From the NCBI GenBank assembly GCA_018712435.1, contig DVGZ01000026.1, forward strand, positions 1 through 64,000: a DNA stretch of 64,000 nt. Direction: 5' to 3'. The number at the start of each line of letters is the position of its first letter. The first letter of the stretch is position 1. The DNA is from Candidatus Caccousia avicola. GTDB lineage: Bacteria; Bacillota; Clostridia; Oscillospirales; Acutalibacteraceae. The notes beneath the pieces are model-generated. The model was not told where the DNA came from. It saw only the letters and a program-made list of their open reading frames with translations, and searched no databases. Shown here one piece after another: positions 53,022-61,305 of the stretch. Both the position numbers and the translations under genes were made by a program.

Positions 53022-53681
53022 TTGATTACCAAAGAAACCATCCGAAAACAGGAACAGATCACCACCTATATTCGAAAAGCGGACGAAGCGCTCGAAGCGC
53101 TTGGCTATACGGAGCACAGCTTTGCCCATGTGACGCGGGCGGCTTCCTTTGCGGAAAATCTGCTGCTGGATCTGGGCTATCCCGCGCGTCTCGCGGAGCT
53201 GGCGTGGATCGCGGGCTATCTGCACGATATCGGCAATGTCATCAACCGGATTGACCATGCCCAGAGCGGAGCTGTCATGGCCTTTCGTATTCTGGACAAA
53301 ATGGGAGCGGACGCGGAGGAGCTTTCGACCGTGATCAGCGCCATCGGCAACCACGACGAGAGCACGGCCTTTCCGGTCAACGAGGTGGCCGCGGCGCTGA
53401 TTCTCGCGGACAAAACGGACGTGCGCCGCAGCCGTGTGCGGAATACGGATTTCGCGTCCTTCGACATCCACGACCGCGTCAACTATGCCGTCGTGGAAAC
53501 CCGCACCTATCTCACGCCGGAAAAGACGGCGCTGGTGCAGGAAATGACCATTGACACGGAAATTTCCCCTGTCATGGACTATTTTGAGATTTTTCTGGAC
53601 CGCATGATGCTTTGCCGCAAGGCGGCGGAACGGCTGGGGCTGAAATTCCGCCTTCGCATCAACGGCCAGAACGTTCTCTGA
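53022..53681 (+). CDS. HD-domain metal-dependent phosphohydrolase
   Basis: 219 residues, TTG start behind GGAGGAGG. HD signatures: LGYTEHSFAHVTRAASFAENLL, WIAGYLHDIGNVINRIDHAQSGA, VISAIGNHDE, and ALILADKTDVRRSR. These match the HDIG group that hydrolyses nucleotides or cyclic dinucleotides, but it lacks a partner domain. No specific substrate can be proposed. It lies between the two-component system and rsmA. Confidence 0.82.
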   Translation: MITKETIRKQEQITTYIRKADEALEALGYTEHSFAHVTRAASFAENLLLDLGYPARLAELAWIAGYLHDIGNVINRIDHAQSGAVMAFRILDKMGADAEELSTVISAIGNHDESTAFPVNEVAAALILADKTDVRRSRVRNTDFASFDIHDRVNYAVVETRTYLTPEKTALVQEMTIDTEISPVMDYFEIFLDRMMLCRKAAERLGLKFRLRINGQNVL

Positions 53682-53737
53682 CGGCGGGCGAAAGGCCGCG
53701 GGGAAAGCAAAGAGAGAAAAGTGGAGGAATGTGCAAA

Positions 53738-54610
53738 GTGAATCAACTGTCAGATATTGCCGTGATCCGGGATGTGCTGGGAAGGCATGGGTTTCATTTT
53801 TCCAAGAGTCTGGGCCAGAATTTTCTGGTGAATCCCGGCGTTTGCCCGCGGATGGCGGAGGAGTGCGGAGCGGGGCCGGAAAGCGGCGTGCTGGAAATCG
53901 GCCCCGGCATCGGGGTGCTCACGGCGGAGCTTGCGCGGCGCGCGGGCCGTGTGGTGAGCATCGAGCTGGATCAGCGGCTGCTTCCCGTGCTGGACGAGAC
54001 GCTGGCGGAATTCTCCAATGTGAAAATTGTGAACGGCGATGTGATGAAGGTCGATTTGCATGCGCTTCTGCGGGAGGAGTTTCCCGGTATGCAGGTGGCG
54101 GTGTGCGCCAATCTGCCGTACTATATTACGTCTCCCGTGATTATGCGGCTGCTGGAGGAAAAGCTTCCTGTCACCTCCCTGACGGTGATGGTGCAGAAGG
54201 AGGCCGCCGAACGTCTCTGCGCGGCTCCCGGAACGCGTCAGTGCGGCGCGGTGAGCGCGGCAGTGCGCTATTATGCCGAGCCGAAGCTGCTGTTCGGCGT
54301 GGGCCGGGGCAGCTTTCTGCCGCAGCCGAATGTCGATTCCGCCGTCATCCGTTTTGATATTCTGGATCATCCGCCGGTCGAGGTGGACAGCGAAAAGGGC
54401 TTTTTCGCTCTGGTGAAAGCCGCGTTCGGGCAGAGGAGAAAGACGGTGGCTAACTCCGTTTCCGCTTTGCTGGGCCTTTCCAAGGATCGGGTCCAGCGCG
54501 CCTGTGAACGCGCGGGCGTGTCGCCCACGGCGCGGGCGGAGCAGCTGACCATGGAGGAGCTTGCCGCGCTCTCGCGTGCGATCGGACAGGAAAAGGAGGA
54601 GGAAGCATGA
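53738..54610 (+). CDS. rsmA: 16S rRNA dimethyladenosine transferase (KsgA)
   Basis: 290 residues from GTG 53738, ten bases after GGAGG; an ATG three codons upstream is only two bases from that site and is less likely. Class I methyltransferase: FSKSLGQNFLVNPGV, the SAM loop LEIGPGIGVLTAELARRA, SIELDQRLLPVL, the catalytic CANLPYYITSPVIMRLL, and the C-terminal domain KAAFGQRRKTVANSV. It dimethylates A1518 and A1519 in the 3' end of 16S rRNA. Loss in other bacteria gives kasugamycin resistance. The next gene overlaps its stop. Confidence 0.96.
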   Translation: MNQLSDIAVIRDVLGRHGFHFSKSLGQNFLVNPGVCPRMAEECGAGPESGVLEIGPGIGVLTAELARRAGRVVSIELDQRLLPVLDETLAEFSNVKIVNGDVMKVDLHALLREEFPGMQVAVCANLPYYITSPVIMRLLEEKLPVTSLTVMVQKEAAERLCAAPGTRQCGAVSAAVRYYAEPKLLFGVGRGSFLPQPNVDSAVIRFDILDHPPVEVDSEKGFFALVKAAFGQRRKTVANSVSALLGLSKDRVQRACERAGVSPTARAEQLTMEELAALSRAIGQEKEEEA

Positions 54611-54813
54611 GCGACGGAAAGATGGCCGTCATCTTTTTTGAGATTGCTCTGGTGCTGACGCTCGTGTCGTGTGTGCTGGGACCGTTTGGGATCAGCGGCT
54701 GGGCGATTGCCTGTGCGGTGACCGCGTGCTTTTTGGCCTGTGTGGCATTGTTTCTGGCTGTTTCAAGCTGGAAGGAAACGGACGATCCGTCGGAGGAGGA
54801 GAAACGCAAATGA
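54607..54813 (+). CDS. Small two-helix membrane protein, unknown function
   Basis: 68 residues. Two hydrophobic helices (AVIFFEIALVLTLVSCVLG and ACAVTACFLACVALFLAV) and a charged tail (KETDDPSEEEKRK). I do not recognise the family. Its ATG overlaps the rsmA stop and its own stop overlaps the next ATG, both by four bases, so it is translated as part of an rsmA-linked unit. The tight coupling argues that it is real. Confidence 0.7.
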   Translation: MSDGKMAVIFFEIALVLTLVSCVLGPFGISGWAIACAVTACFLACVALFLAVSSWKETDDPSEEEKRK

Positions 54814-55550
54814 CAAAGAAACGAATTTCCCTGAATTGGACGAAAATTCTCTGGTGGTTCATCTTTCTGAGCATGGCGGTATCGGTCGTATTTATTTCGA
54901 TTGCCATGATCATTGCGCCGGCGGAGCCGGATCCGACGATGCCGTACCGCCGCGTCAAGGGCGACTATGTGCTGATGCTGCTCCAATGCATTGTAGGCGT
55001 TGCGGCGATGCTGCTGCCGAGCCTTCTGCGCCATAAGTGGCAATTGATCATTCCCTCCAAAATGATGGTGCTGTTCGCCGTGTTCCTCTACTGTGCTATC
55101 TTTCTGGGAGAGGTGCGGTCGTTCTATTACAATGTGCCGCACTGGGATACGATTCTGCACACCTTCAGCGGGGCGGTGCTGGGAGCGCTGGGCTTTTCCG
55201 TAATCAATTTCCTCAACCGGACGGATCGCGTGCCCATGAACCTCAGCCCGGTGTTTGTCGCCTTTTTCACATTATGCTTCGCCGTGTTCCTCGGCGTGGT
55301 GTGGGAATTTTATGAGTTCACGGCGGACGGAATTCTGCATACCAACATGCAAAAATTCGCGCTGGAAAGCGGCGAGCCGCTGGTGGGCCGCGCCGCTTTG
55401 ATGGATACCATGAAGGATCTGATTGTCGACACGATCGGCGCGCTGGTGATGGCGGTAATCGGCTACATTTCGATTCGTTATCAGAAGGGCTGGGTGGAAA
55501 AGTTCCAGCTCAGAAGAGAGAAAAAACGGACAAAAAACATCCCCAACTGA
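54810..55550 (+). CDS. YjdF/DUF2238-like integral membrane protein
   Basis: 246 residues from ATG 54810. Six or so hydrophobic segments. The family mark is NVPHWDTILHTFSGAVLGALGF, with FAVFLGVVWEFYEFTADGI and the polar stretch LMDTMKDLIVDTIGALVMAVIG, giving a buried set of His, Asp and Glu. Function is unknown; relatives are annotated DUF2238/YjdF. It is coupled by overlap to the 68-residue protein. Confidence 0.8.
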   Translation: MTKKRISLNWTKILWWFIFLSMAVSVVFISIAMIIAPAEPDPTMPYRRVKGDYVLMLLQCIVGVAAMLLPSLLRHKWQLIIPSKMMVLFAVFLYCAIFLGEVRSFYYNVPHWDTILHTFSGAVLGALGFSVINFLNRTDRVPMNLSPVFVAFFTLCFAVFLGVVWEFYEFTADGILHTNMQKFALESGEPLVGRAALMDTMKDLIVDTIGALVMAVIGYISIRYQKGWVEKFQLRREKKRTKNIPN

Positions 55551-55601
55551 CGTTTTGCGGGACGATTGTGTAAAATCTCTGTCAACTCGCGCGCAAAGCG
55601 G

Positions 55602-55629
55602 TTGACAATAGCGGGCGGTATGATATAAT
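55602..55629 (+). promoter_or_regulatory. Sigma-A promoter of the polyamine operon leader
   Basis: TTGACA (55602-55607), 16 bases, TATAAT (55624-55629). Transcription would begin near 55636, about 460 bp before speD. Confidence 0.85.
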
Positions 55630-55635
55630 TACAAT

Positions 55636-56025
55636 CGACATGTGATATGAGTGGCTACAGAGTATCCATGCAAATCTTTCTTCGACCACCTGGGATTTTT
55701 CTCAGGTCAAGGCCATACGGACAGCCGGGTCAACTGCCGAAGGGCGGCGTCAGCCGCCGTTATTGATTGAACCGAAGCACTCGACAATAGAAAGCGGAAG
55801 GTTCAATTTTATGAGTTGGTTCCTTTATAACCGGTGCGCATAGCGTACATCAACTTGTAAAAGGTCAATAAGAGTAGTAAAAGTAAGTATTTGCTATATA
55901 GACTCTGTATCGAACCATCACAGGCGGCTTTCTGCCCGCGGGGTTTTATATCCCTGCGGATGGGGATTGATTTTGACGAACGACAGGCGATGTGCACGGC
56001 GCACATCGCCTGTTTTTTGTTTTTT
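55636..56025 (+). ncRNA. Structured leader RNA of the polyamine operon, class unknown
   Basis: About 390 nt between a consensus promoter and an intrinsic terminator, containing no convincing gene. Visible stems: ACCTG/CAGGT (55689-55706), GGCGGC-GTCA-GCCGCC (55743-55758), TTGAACC/GGTTCAA (about 55767-55806), AGTTG...CAACT with GTGCGC/GCGTAC inside (55815-55855), and CCGCGGGG/CCCTGCGG (about 55938-55962). The terminator ends it. Parts such as ATACGGACA...CTGCC faintly recall the M-box magnesium riboswitch, but its conserved 3' core is absent. It lacks the T-box, SAM, guanidine and lysine motifs I know. It probably controls the operon by transcription attenuation. Confidence 0.6.
55983..56025 (+). 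terminator. Perfect intrinsic terminator/attenuator before speD
   Basis: ACAGGCGATGTGC (55983-55995) pairs with GCACATCGCCTGT (56001-56013), 13 perfect pairs, followed by TTTTTTGTTTTTT. It lies 70 bp before the speD start with no further promoter visible between them. Confidence 0.93.
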
Positions 56026-56094
56026 CGGGGAGTCCCCGATCATCACCGCAGCGAACCGCCGGAGGGCGGCGCAGAGGAAGAGGAGAGCTTCGGC

Positions 56095-56853
56095 ATGGGA
56101 GAAAAGATGAAATTATACGGCTTCAATAACCTGACCAAGGCGCTGAGCTTTAATATATATGACGTCTGCTACGCGAAAACGGCGCGGGAGCAGCAGGATT
56201 ATATTTCTTATATTGACGAACAGTACAATTCGCAGCGTCTGACCAATATCCTGACGACTCTCACGGAGATGATCGGCGCGAAGGTGCTCAATATCGCCCA
56301 GCAGGACTACGAGCCGCAGGGAGCGTCCGTTACCCTCCTGATCGCGGAGGGGTCGATGGTTCCCGCCGGGCAAACCCAGCTGGCCCATCTCGATAAAAGC
56401 CATGTGACGGTGCACACCTACCCGGAGTATCATCCGGAAACGTTTCTGGCCACCTTCCGCGTGGACATTGACGTGGCGACCTGCGGGGAAATCACGCCGC
56501 TCTCCACGCTCGACTATCTGATCGGCTCGTTTGACTCCGATATCATCACGATGGATTACCGTGTGCGCGGCTTTACCCGCGATGTGAACGGCAAAAAGCT
56601 GTTCCTCGATCACCGCATCACGTCCATTCAGGATTATATTTCCGACGAGATTCTTCGCCGCTATGATACCGTGGACATCAACGTGTACGAGGCGAACCTG
56701 TTCCACACGAAGATGATGCTCAAAGAAATCGATCTCCAGAATTACCTGTTTAAAACGGACGTTTACGAGCTGCCGCCGCGCACGCGGCTGAATATCATGG
56801 ATAACCTGCGCCGCGAGATGATCGAAATTTTCAGCGGCCGGAACATTTACTGA
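56095..56853 (+). CDS. speD: S-adenosylmethionine decarboxylase proenzyme (E. coli type)
   Basis: 252 residues from ATG 56095, eight bases after GAGGAGA; ATG 56107 (MKLYGFNN) is an equally good match to relatives. It belongs to the long E. coli-like class: [81 protein letters not shown]. Self-cleavage at the Ser of [15 protein letters not shown] makes the pyruvoyl cofactor. It supplies decarboxylated SAM for SpeE. First gene of a six-gene operon behind the attenuated leader. Confidence 0.95.
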   Translation: MGEKMKLYGFNNLTKALSFNIYDVCYAKTAREQQDYISYIDEQYNSQRLTNILTTLTEMIGAKVLNIAQQDYEPQGASVTLLIAEGSMVPAGQTQLAHLDKSHVTVHTYPEYHPETFLATFRVDIDVATCGEITPLSTLDYLIGSFDSDIITMDYRVRGFTRDVNGKKLFLDHRITSIQDYISDEILRRYDTVDINVYEANLFHTKMMLKEIDLQNYLFKTDVYELPPRTRLNIMDNLRREMIEIFSGRNIY

Positions 56854-56866
56854 GGAGGGGAACAAT

Positions 56867-58324
56867 TTGGAGCTTCACAATCAGGAGCGCGCGCCGATTT
56901 ATGAGGCGCTCGAACGATTCCGCCAGATGCGCGTCGTTCCCTTCGATGTGCCCGGCCACAAGCGCGGACGCGGCAACCCGGAGCTGACGCAGCTTCTCGG
57001 GGAACAGTGCGTTTCCATGGACGTCAACTCGATGAAGCCGCTGGACAACCTCTGCCACCCCGTTTCCGTGATCCGGGAGGCGGAGCAGCTGGCCGCGGAG
57101 GCCTTCGGGGCGGCAAACGCCTTTCTCATGGTGGGAGGCACAACCTCGGCGGTGCAGAGTATGGTGCTTTCCGTCGCCAAGCGGGGAGAAAAGATCATCC
57201 TTCCCCGCAACGTGCACCGCAGCGTGATGGGCGCGATGGTGTTGTGCGGCGCGATTCCTGTCTATGTCAACCCGGAATGCGATAACCGTCTCGGTATCCC
57301 GCTGGGAATGAGCGTTTCCGCGGTGGAGAAGGCGATCCGGGAAAATCCGGACGCGAAGGCTGTGCTGGTCAATAACCCGACTTATTACGGCATCTGTTCG
57401 GATCTGCGCGCGATTGTGCGTCTGGCGCATGAGCATGGGATGCTCTGTCTGGCCGACGAAGCGCACGGAACCCATTTCTATTTCGGGGAGGGACTTCCCG
57501 TCTCCGCGATGGCCGCGGGGGCCGATATGGCCGCCGTCTCCATGCACAAATCCGGCGGCAGCCTGACGCAAAGCTCGCTGCTTCTGACCGGCCCGGCCAT
57601 GCAGGAGGGCCATGTGCGGCAGATCATCAATCTGACGCAGACGACGAGCGGGTCGTATCTCCTGCTTTCCAGTCTCGATATTTCGCGGCGCAACCTTGCC
57701 CTGCGCGGAAAAACGGATTTTGAGCGCGTGATCCGGCTGGCGGAATACGCCCGTGAGGAGATCAACGCGATCGGCGGCTATTACGCCTTCTCACGCGAGC
57801 TGGTCAACGGCGACAGCGTCTACGATTTCGACGTGACGAAGCTTTCCGTCAATACGCTCGACGTGGGGCTGGCCGGGATTGAGGTCTATGATCTGCTCCG
57901 CGACGAATATGACATTCAGATTGAGTTCGGCGATCTCGGCAACATCCTGGCCTACATCTCCGTGGGCGACCGTCCCCGGGAGATTGAGCGGCTGGTGAGC
58001 GCGCTTTCCGAGGTGCGCCGCCGCTTCGGGCGCAGCAAGGCGGATCTCATGACGCAGGAGTACATCGACCCGCAGGTTGCCGTTTCGCCCCAGGACGCGT
58101 TCTATGCGCCCAAGGAGTCGCTTCCCCTGCGGGAGACGGCAGGGCGCGTGTGCAGCGAATTTGTCATGTGCTATCCGCCGGGGATCCCGATCCTCGCGCC
58201 GGGCGAGCGCATCACCGATCAGATTCTGGATTATATTGAGTACGCCAAGGAGAAGGGCTGTTCGATGACGGGGCCGGAAAACCCCGAGATCGAACGGTTG
58301 AATGTGCTCAGGGAGGGAGAATAA
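56867..58324 (+). CDS. speA: Arginine decarboxylase (PLP, Orn/Lys/Arg class)
   Basis: 485 residues, TTG start behind GAGGGG. Fold-type I decarboxylase of the short Bacillus-like class: FDVPGHKRGRGNPEL, GGTTSAVQSMVLSV, LPRNVHRSVMGAMVLCG, LADEAHGTHFYFG, and the PLP lysine K228 in SMHKSGGSLTQSSLLL. Arginine as substrate is inferred from the agmatinase gene two places downstream; ornithine or lysine cannot be excluded from sequence. It follows speD by 13 bp and ends one base before speE. Confidence 0.92.
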   Translation: MELHNQERAPIYEALERFRQMRVVPFDVPGHKRGRGNPELTQLLGEQCVSMDVNSMKPLDNLCHPVSVIREAEQLAAEAFGAANAFLMVGGTTSAVQSMVLSVAKRGEKIILPRNVHRSVMGAMVLCGAIPVYVNPECDNRLGIPLGMSVSAVEKAIRENPDAKAVLVNNPTYYGICSDLRAIVRLAHEHGMLCLADEAHGTHFYFGEGLPVSAMAAGADMAAVSMHKSGGSLTQSSLLLTGPAMQEGHVRQIINLTQTTSGSYLLLSSLDISRRNLALRGKTDFERVIRLAEYAREEINAIGGYYAFSRELVNGDSVYDFDVTKLSVNTLDVGLAGIEVYDLLRDEYDIQIEFGDLGNILAYISVGDRPREIERLVSALSEVRRRFGRSKADLMTQEYIDPQVAVSPQDAFYAPKESLPLRETAGRVCSEFVMCYPPGIPILAPGERITDQILDYIEYAKEKGCSMTGPENPEIERLNVLREGE

Positions 58325-58325
58325 A

Positions 58326-59186
58326 TTGGATTTTTGGTTTTCCGAAGCCCAGACGCCGAACGTCAAGCTGTCTATCCGCGTGGATCAGCAGCTGTATTCC
58401 GGCAAGAGCGAGTTTCAGCGCATCGACGTGTTTGATTCGCCGGAGTTCGGCCGCTTTCTCACGCTCGACGGCTATATGATGCTCACCGAGAAGGATGAAT
58501 TCATTTATCATGAAATGATCACCCATGTTCCCATGGCGGTGCATCCCAAGGTGAGGGACGTGCTCGTTATTGGCGCGGGAGACGGCGGCGTGATCCGCGA
58601 GCTGACGCGCTATCCCGAGATTGAGCACATTGATATGGCGGAGATCGATCCGCTGGTGGTGGAGGTCTGCAAGAAATATCTGCCGCAGACGGCCTGCCGC
58701 CTCGACGACCCGCGTTTGAGCATTCACTACGAGGACGGTGTGCGGTTTGTCCGCTCCAAGGAGAACTGCTATGACCTGATTATCGTCGATTCGACCGACC
58801 CGTTCGGGCCGGGAGAGGGGCTGTTTACCCGGGAATTTTACGGGAGCTGCTTCAAGGCGCTGCGCGAGGACGGTATCATGGTGAACCAGCATGAAAGTCC
58901 GTTCTATCAGGCGGACGCTGCGGCCTGCCAGCGGGCGCACAAGCGGATTGTGGAATCGTTCCACATCAGCCGCGTCTATCAGGCGCATATTCCGACGTAC
59001 CCGTCCGGCCACTGGCTGTTCGGCTTTGCATCCAAGAAATACCATCCGCTGCACGACCTCAAGGAAACGCAGTGGAATCTGCGCGGCCTGAAATGCCGCT
59101 ACTATACAACAACACTGCACAAGGGCGCGTTTTACCTGCCCGCGTATGTGGAGGAGCTGCTGAAAGATGTTGAACAGGAATATTGA
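58326..59186 (+). CDS. speE: Spermidine synthase (aminopropyltransferase)
   Basis: 286 residues from TTG 58326, behind GGGAGGGAG. SpeE fold: EFQRIDVFDSPEFGRFLTLDGYMMLTEKDEFIYHEMITHVP, the dcSAM loop VLVIGAGDGGVIRELTRYP, and the catalytic segment LIIVDSTDPFGPGEGLFTREFY. It transfers aminopropyl from decarboxylated SAM to a diamine. Because it is placed before the ureohydrolase gene, agmatine is a possible acceptor as well as putrescine. It overlaps the agmatinase gene by 20 bases. Confidence 0.95.
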   Translation: MDFWFSEAQTPNVKLSIRVDQQLYSGKSEFQRIDVFDSPEFGRFLTLDGYMMLTEKDEFIYHEMITHVPMAVHPKVRDVLVIGAGDGGVIRELTRYPEIEHIDMAEIDPLVVEVCKKYLPQTACRLDDPRLSIHYEDGVRFVRSKENCYDLIIVDSTDPFGPGEGLFTREFYGSCFKALREDGIMVNQHESPFYQADAAACQRAHKRIVESFHISRVYQAHIPTYPSGHWLFGFASKKYHPLHDLKETQWNLRGLKCRYYTTTLHKGAFYLPAYVEELLKDVEQEY

Positions 59187-60018
59187 AGTTTTTATGTGCT
59201 GTGACAAGGAAGCCGACGAAGCCGCTACCGTGCTGTTCGGCGCTCCCTTTGACTGCACCACGTCTTACCGCCCCGGAACGCGCTTCGGCAGCGGAGCCAT
59301 CCGCCGGGAATCGTTCGGGATCGAGAGCTACAGTCCGTATCAGGACAGAGATTTGCAGGATATCGCGGTGATGGATCTGGGGGATCTCGAGCTTTGTTTG
59401 GGGGACGCGTCCACAGCGCTTTCTCAGATTGAGGAAGCCGCGGAGGAAATTCTGACGGCGGGCAAGCGCCCCTTCCTGCTCGGCGGTGAGCATCTGGTCA
59501 CGCTGGGAGCGTTCCGCGCGGCGGCCCGTCATTTCCCGGAGCTGCATGTGATTCATTTTGACGCGCACGCCGATCTGCGCGACGACTATCTCGGCGCGAA
59601 GCTGTCCCATGCCTGTGTTCTGCGCCGCTGCTGGGAGCTGGTGGGAGATGGAAAAATCTTTCAGTTCGGCATCCGCTCCGGCGACCGCGAGGAATTCCGC
59701 TGGGGCGCGGAGCACGTCACGACCCGGCGCTTCGATTTTGAGGGCCTGGAAGAAACGCTGGACCGTCTGGCGGGAAAGCCCGTCTATTTCACGGTGGATC
59801 TCGATGTGTTGGATCCCTCCGTGTTTCCGGGAACGGGAACGCCGGAGCCGGGCGGCGTGTCCTTTGACGCGCTGCGCCGCGCGGTGACGCTTGTGTGCAG
59901 CCGCGCCAACGTGGTCGCGTGCGACGTCAATGAGCTCAGCCCGCCCTACGATCCCAGCGGGATCTCCACGGCGGCGGCCTGTAAAACCGTGCGCGAGATG
60001 CTGCTGGCTTTGCATTAA
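59167..60018 (+). CDS. speB: Agmatinase / ureohydrolase
   Basis: 283 residues. Binuclear Mn site of the arginase fold: FLLGGEHLVTLGAF, VIHFDAHADLRDDY, and YFTVDLDVLDPSVFPGTGTPEPGG. It hydrolyses agmatine to putrescine and urea; in some bacteria relatives act on N1-aminopropylagmatine instead. The start lies inside speE (20-base overlap), which suggests translational coupling. CASDH follows after 27 bp. Confidence 0.93.
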   Translation: MLNRNIEVFMCCDKEADEAATVLFGAPFDCTTSYRPGTRFGSGAIRRESFGIESYSPYQDRDLQDIAVMDLGDLELCLGDASTALSQIEEAAEEILTAGKRPFLLGGEHLVTLGAFRAAARHFPELHVIHFDAHADLRDDYLGAKLSHACVLRRCWELVGDGKIFQFGIRSGDREEFRWGAEHVTTRRFDFEGLEETLDRLAGKPVYFTVDLDVLDPSVFPGTGTPEPGGVSFDALRRAVTLVCSRANVVACDVNELSPPYDPSGISTAAACKTVREMLLALH

Positions 60019-60045
60019 GATAACATTTAAATGGAGGAATAGAAA

Positions 60046-61305
60046 ATGGCAAGAGTTTTGATTATCGGCTGCGGCGGTGTTGCGTCCGTCGCGATTCACA
60101 AGTGCTGCCAGAACAGCGAGGTGTTTTCGGAGATCTGCATCGCAAGCCGCACGAAGTCGAAGTGCGACGCTCTCAAAGAGAAGCTGGAGGGAACGACCAA
60201 AACGAAGATCACCACCGCACAGGTGGACGCCGACCACGTCGATCAGGTAGTTGCGCTGATTCGGGATTATCAGCCCGATCTGGTGATGAACATTGCTCTG
60301 CCGTATCAGGATCTGACGATCATGGATGCCTGCCTGGAGTGCGGCGTGAATTATCTGGATACCGCTAACTACGAGCCGGAGGATCTCTCCGATCCCGCAT
60401 GGCGCGCGCAGTATGAGAAGCGCTGCAAGGAGGAGGGCTTCTCCGCCTACTTCGATTATTCCTACCAGTGGGCTTACAAGGAGAAATTTGAAAAGGCCGG
60501 TCTCACCGCTCTGCTGGGCACGGGCTTTGATCCCGGCGTGACGCAGGCGTACTGCGCTTACGCCCAGAAGCACCTGTTCGACGAGATCGACACCATCGAC
60601 ATTCTCGACTGCAACGGCGGCGATCATGGCTATCCCTTCGCCACCAACTTCAACCCGGAGGTTAACCTGCGTGAGGTGTCCGCTCCCGGCTCCTATTGGG
60701 AGAACGGCCATTGGGTGGAGATCCCCGCCATGAGTATCAAGCGCGAGTACAACTTCAAGGAAGTCGGGGAGAAGGACATGTATCTGCTGCACCACGAGGA
60801 GATCGAGTCCCTCGCCAAGAATATCCCCGGTGTGAAGCGCATCCGTTTCTTCATGACCTTCGGTCAGAGCTATCTCACTCATATGAAGTGTCTCGAAAAC
60901 GTCGGTATGCTCTCCACCGAGCCGGTGGAGTTTGAGGGCCACAAGATTGTTCCGATCCAGTTCCTCAAAGCGCTGCTGCCGGATCCGGCTTCCCTTGGAC
61001 CGCGCACGGTCGGCAAGACGAACATCGGCTGCATCTTCACCGGCCGGAAGGACGGCGTGGAACAGAAAGCCTACATTTACAACGTCTGCGATCATCAGGA
61101 GTGCTACAAGGAGGTCGGCTCGCAGGCCATCTCCTACACCACCGGCGTGCCCGCCATGGTGGGCGCTATGATGCTGCTCACCGGCAAGTGGTCGAAGCCC
61201 GGCGTTTACACGGTCGAGGAGTTTGACCCCGATCCGTACATGGAAGCGCTCAATGAGTGGGGCCTGCCGTGGCAGGTGGACCGCGATCCGGTCCTGGTGG
61301 ATTGA
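60046..61305 (+). CDS. Carboxynorspermidine/carboxyspermidine dehydrogenase
   Basis: 419 residues, saccharopine-dehydrogenase family. Rossmann start MARVLIIGCGGVASVAIHKC, then NIALPYQDLTIMDACLECGVNYLDTANYEP, LTALLGTGFDPGVTQAYCAYA and DCNGGDHGYPFATNFNPE, all landmarks of the CASDH group. It condenses L-aspartate semialdehyde with putrescine (or diaminopropane) and reduces the imine with NADPH, giving carboxyspermidine. The nspC decarboxylase gene overlaps its stop, completing the route. Confidence 0.93.
   Translation: MARVLIIGCGGVASVAIHKCCQNSEVFSEICIASRTKSKCDALKEKLEGTTKTKITTAQVDADHVDQVVALIRDYQPDLVMNIALPYQDLTIMDACLECGVNYLDTANYEPEDLSDPAWRAQYEKRCKEEGFSAYFDYSYQWAYKEKFEKAGLTALLGTGFDPGVTQAYCAYAQKHLFDEIDTIDILDCNGGDHGYPFATNFNPEVNLREVSAPGSYWENGHWVEIPAMSIKREYNFKEVGEKDMYLLHHEEIESLAKNIPGVKRIRFFMTFGQSYLTHMKCLENVGMLSTEPVEFEGHKIVPIQFLKALLPDPASLGPRTVGKTNIGCIFTGRKDGVEQKAYIYNVCDHQECYKEVGSQAISYTTGVPAMVGAMMLLTGKWSKPGVYTVEEFDPDPYMEALNEWGLPWQVDRDPVLVD

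Noticed and set aside
55809-56006. Minus-strand 65-codon frame in the polyamine leader
   Set aside because: It is Leu-rich and Arg-rich without a ribosome site and overlaps the terminator stem; it looks like chance.
55636-56025. M-box, T-box, tmRNA or RNase P RNA
   Set aside because: Some strings recall the M-box, but its conserved 3' core is missing; there is no T-box AGGGTGG motif, no tRNA-like end and no RNase P core.
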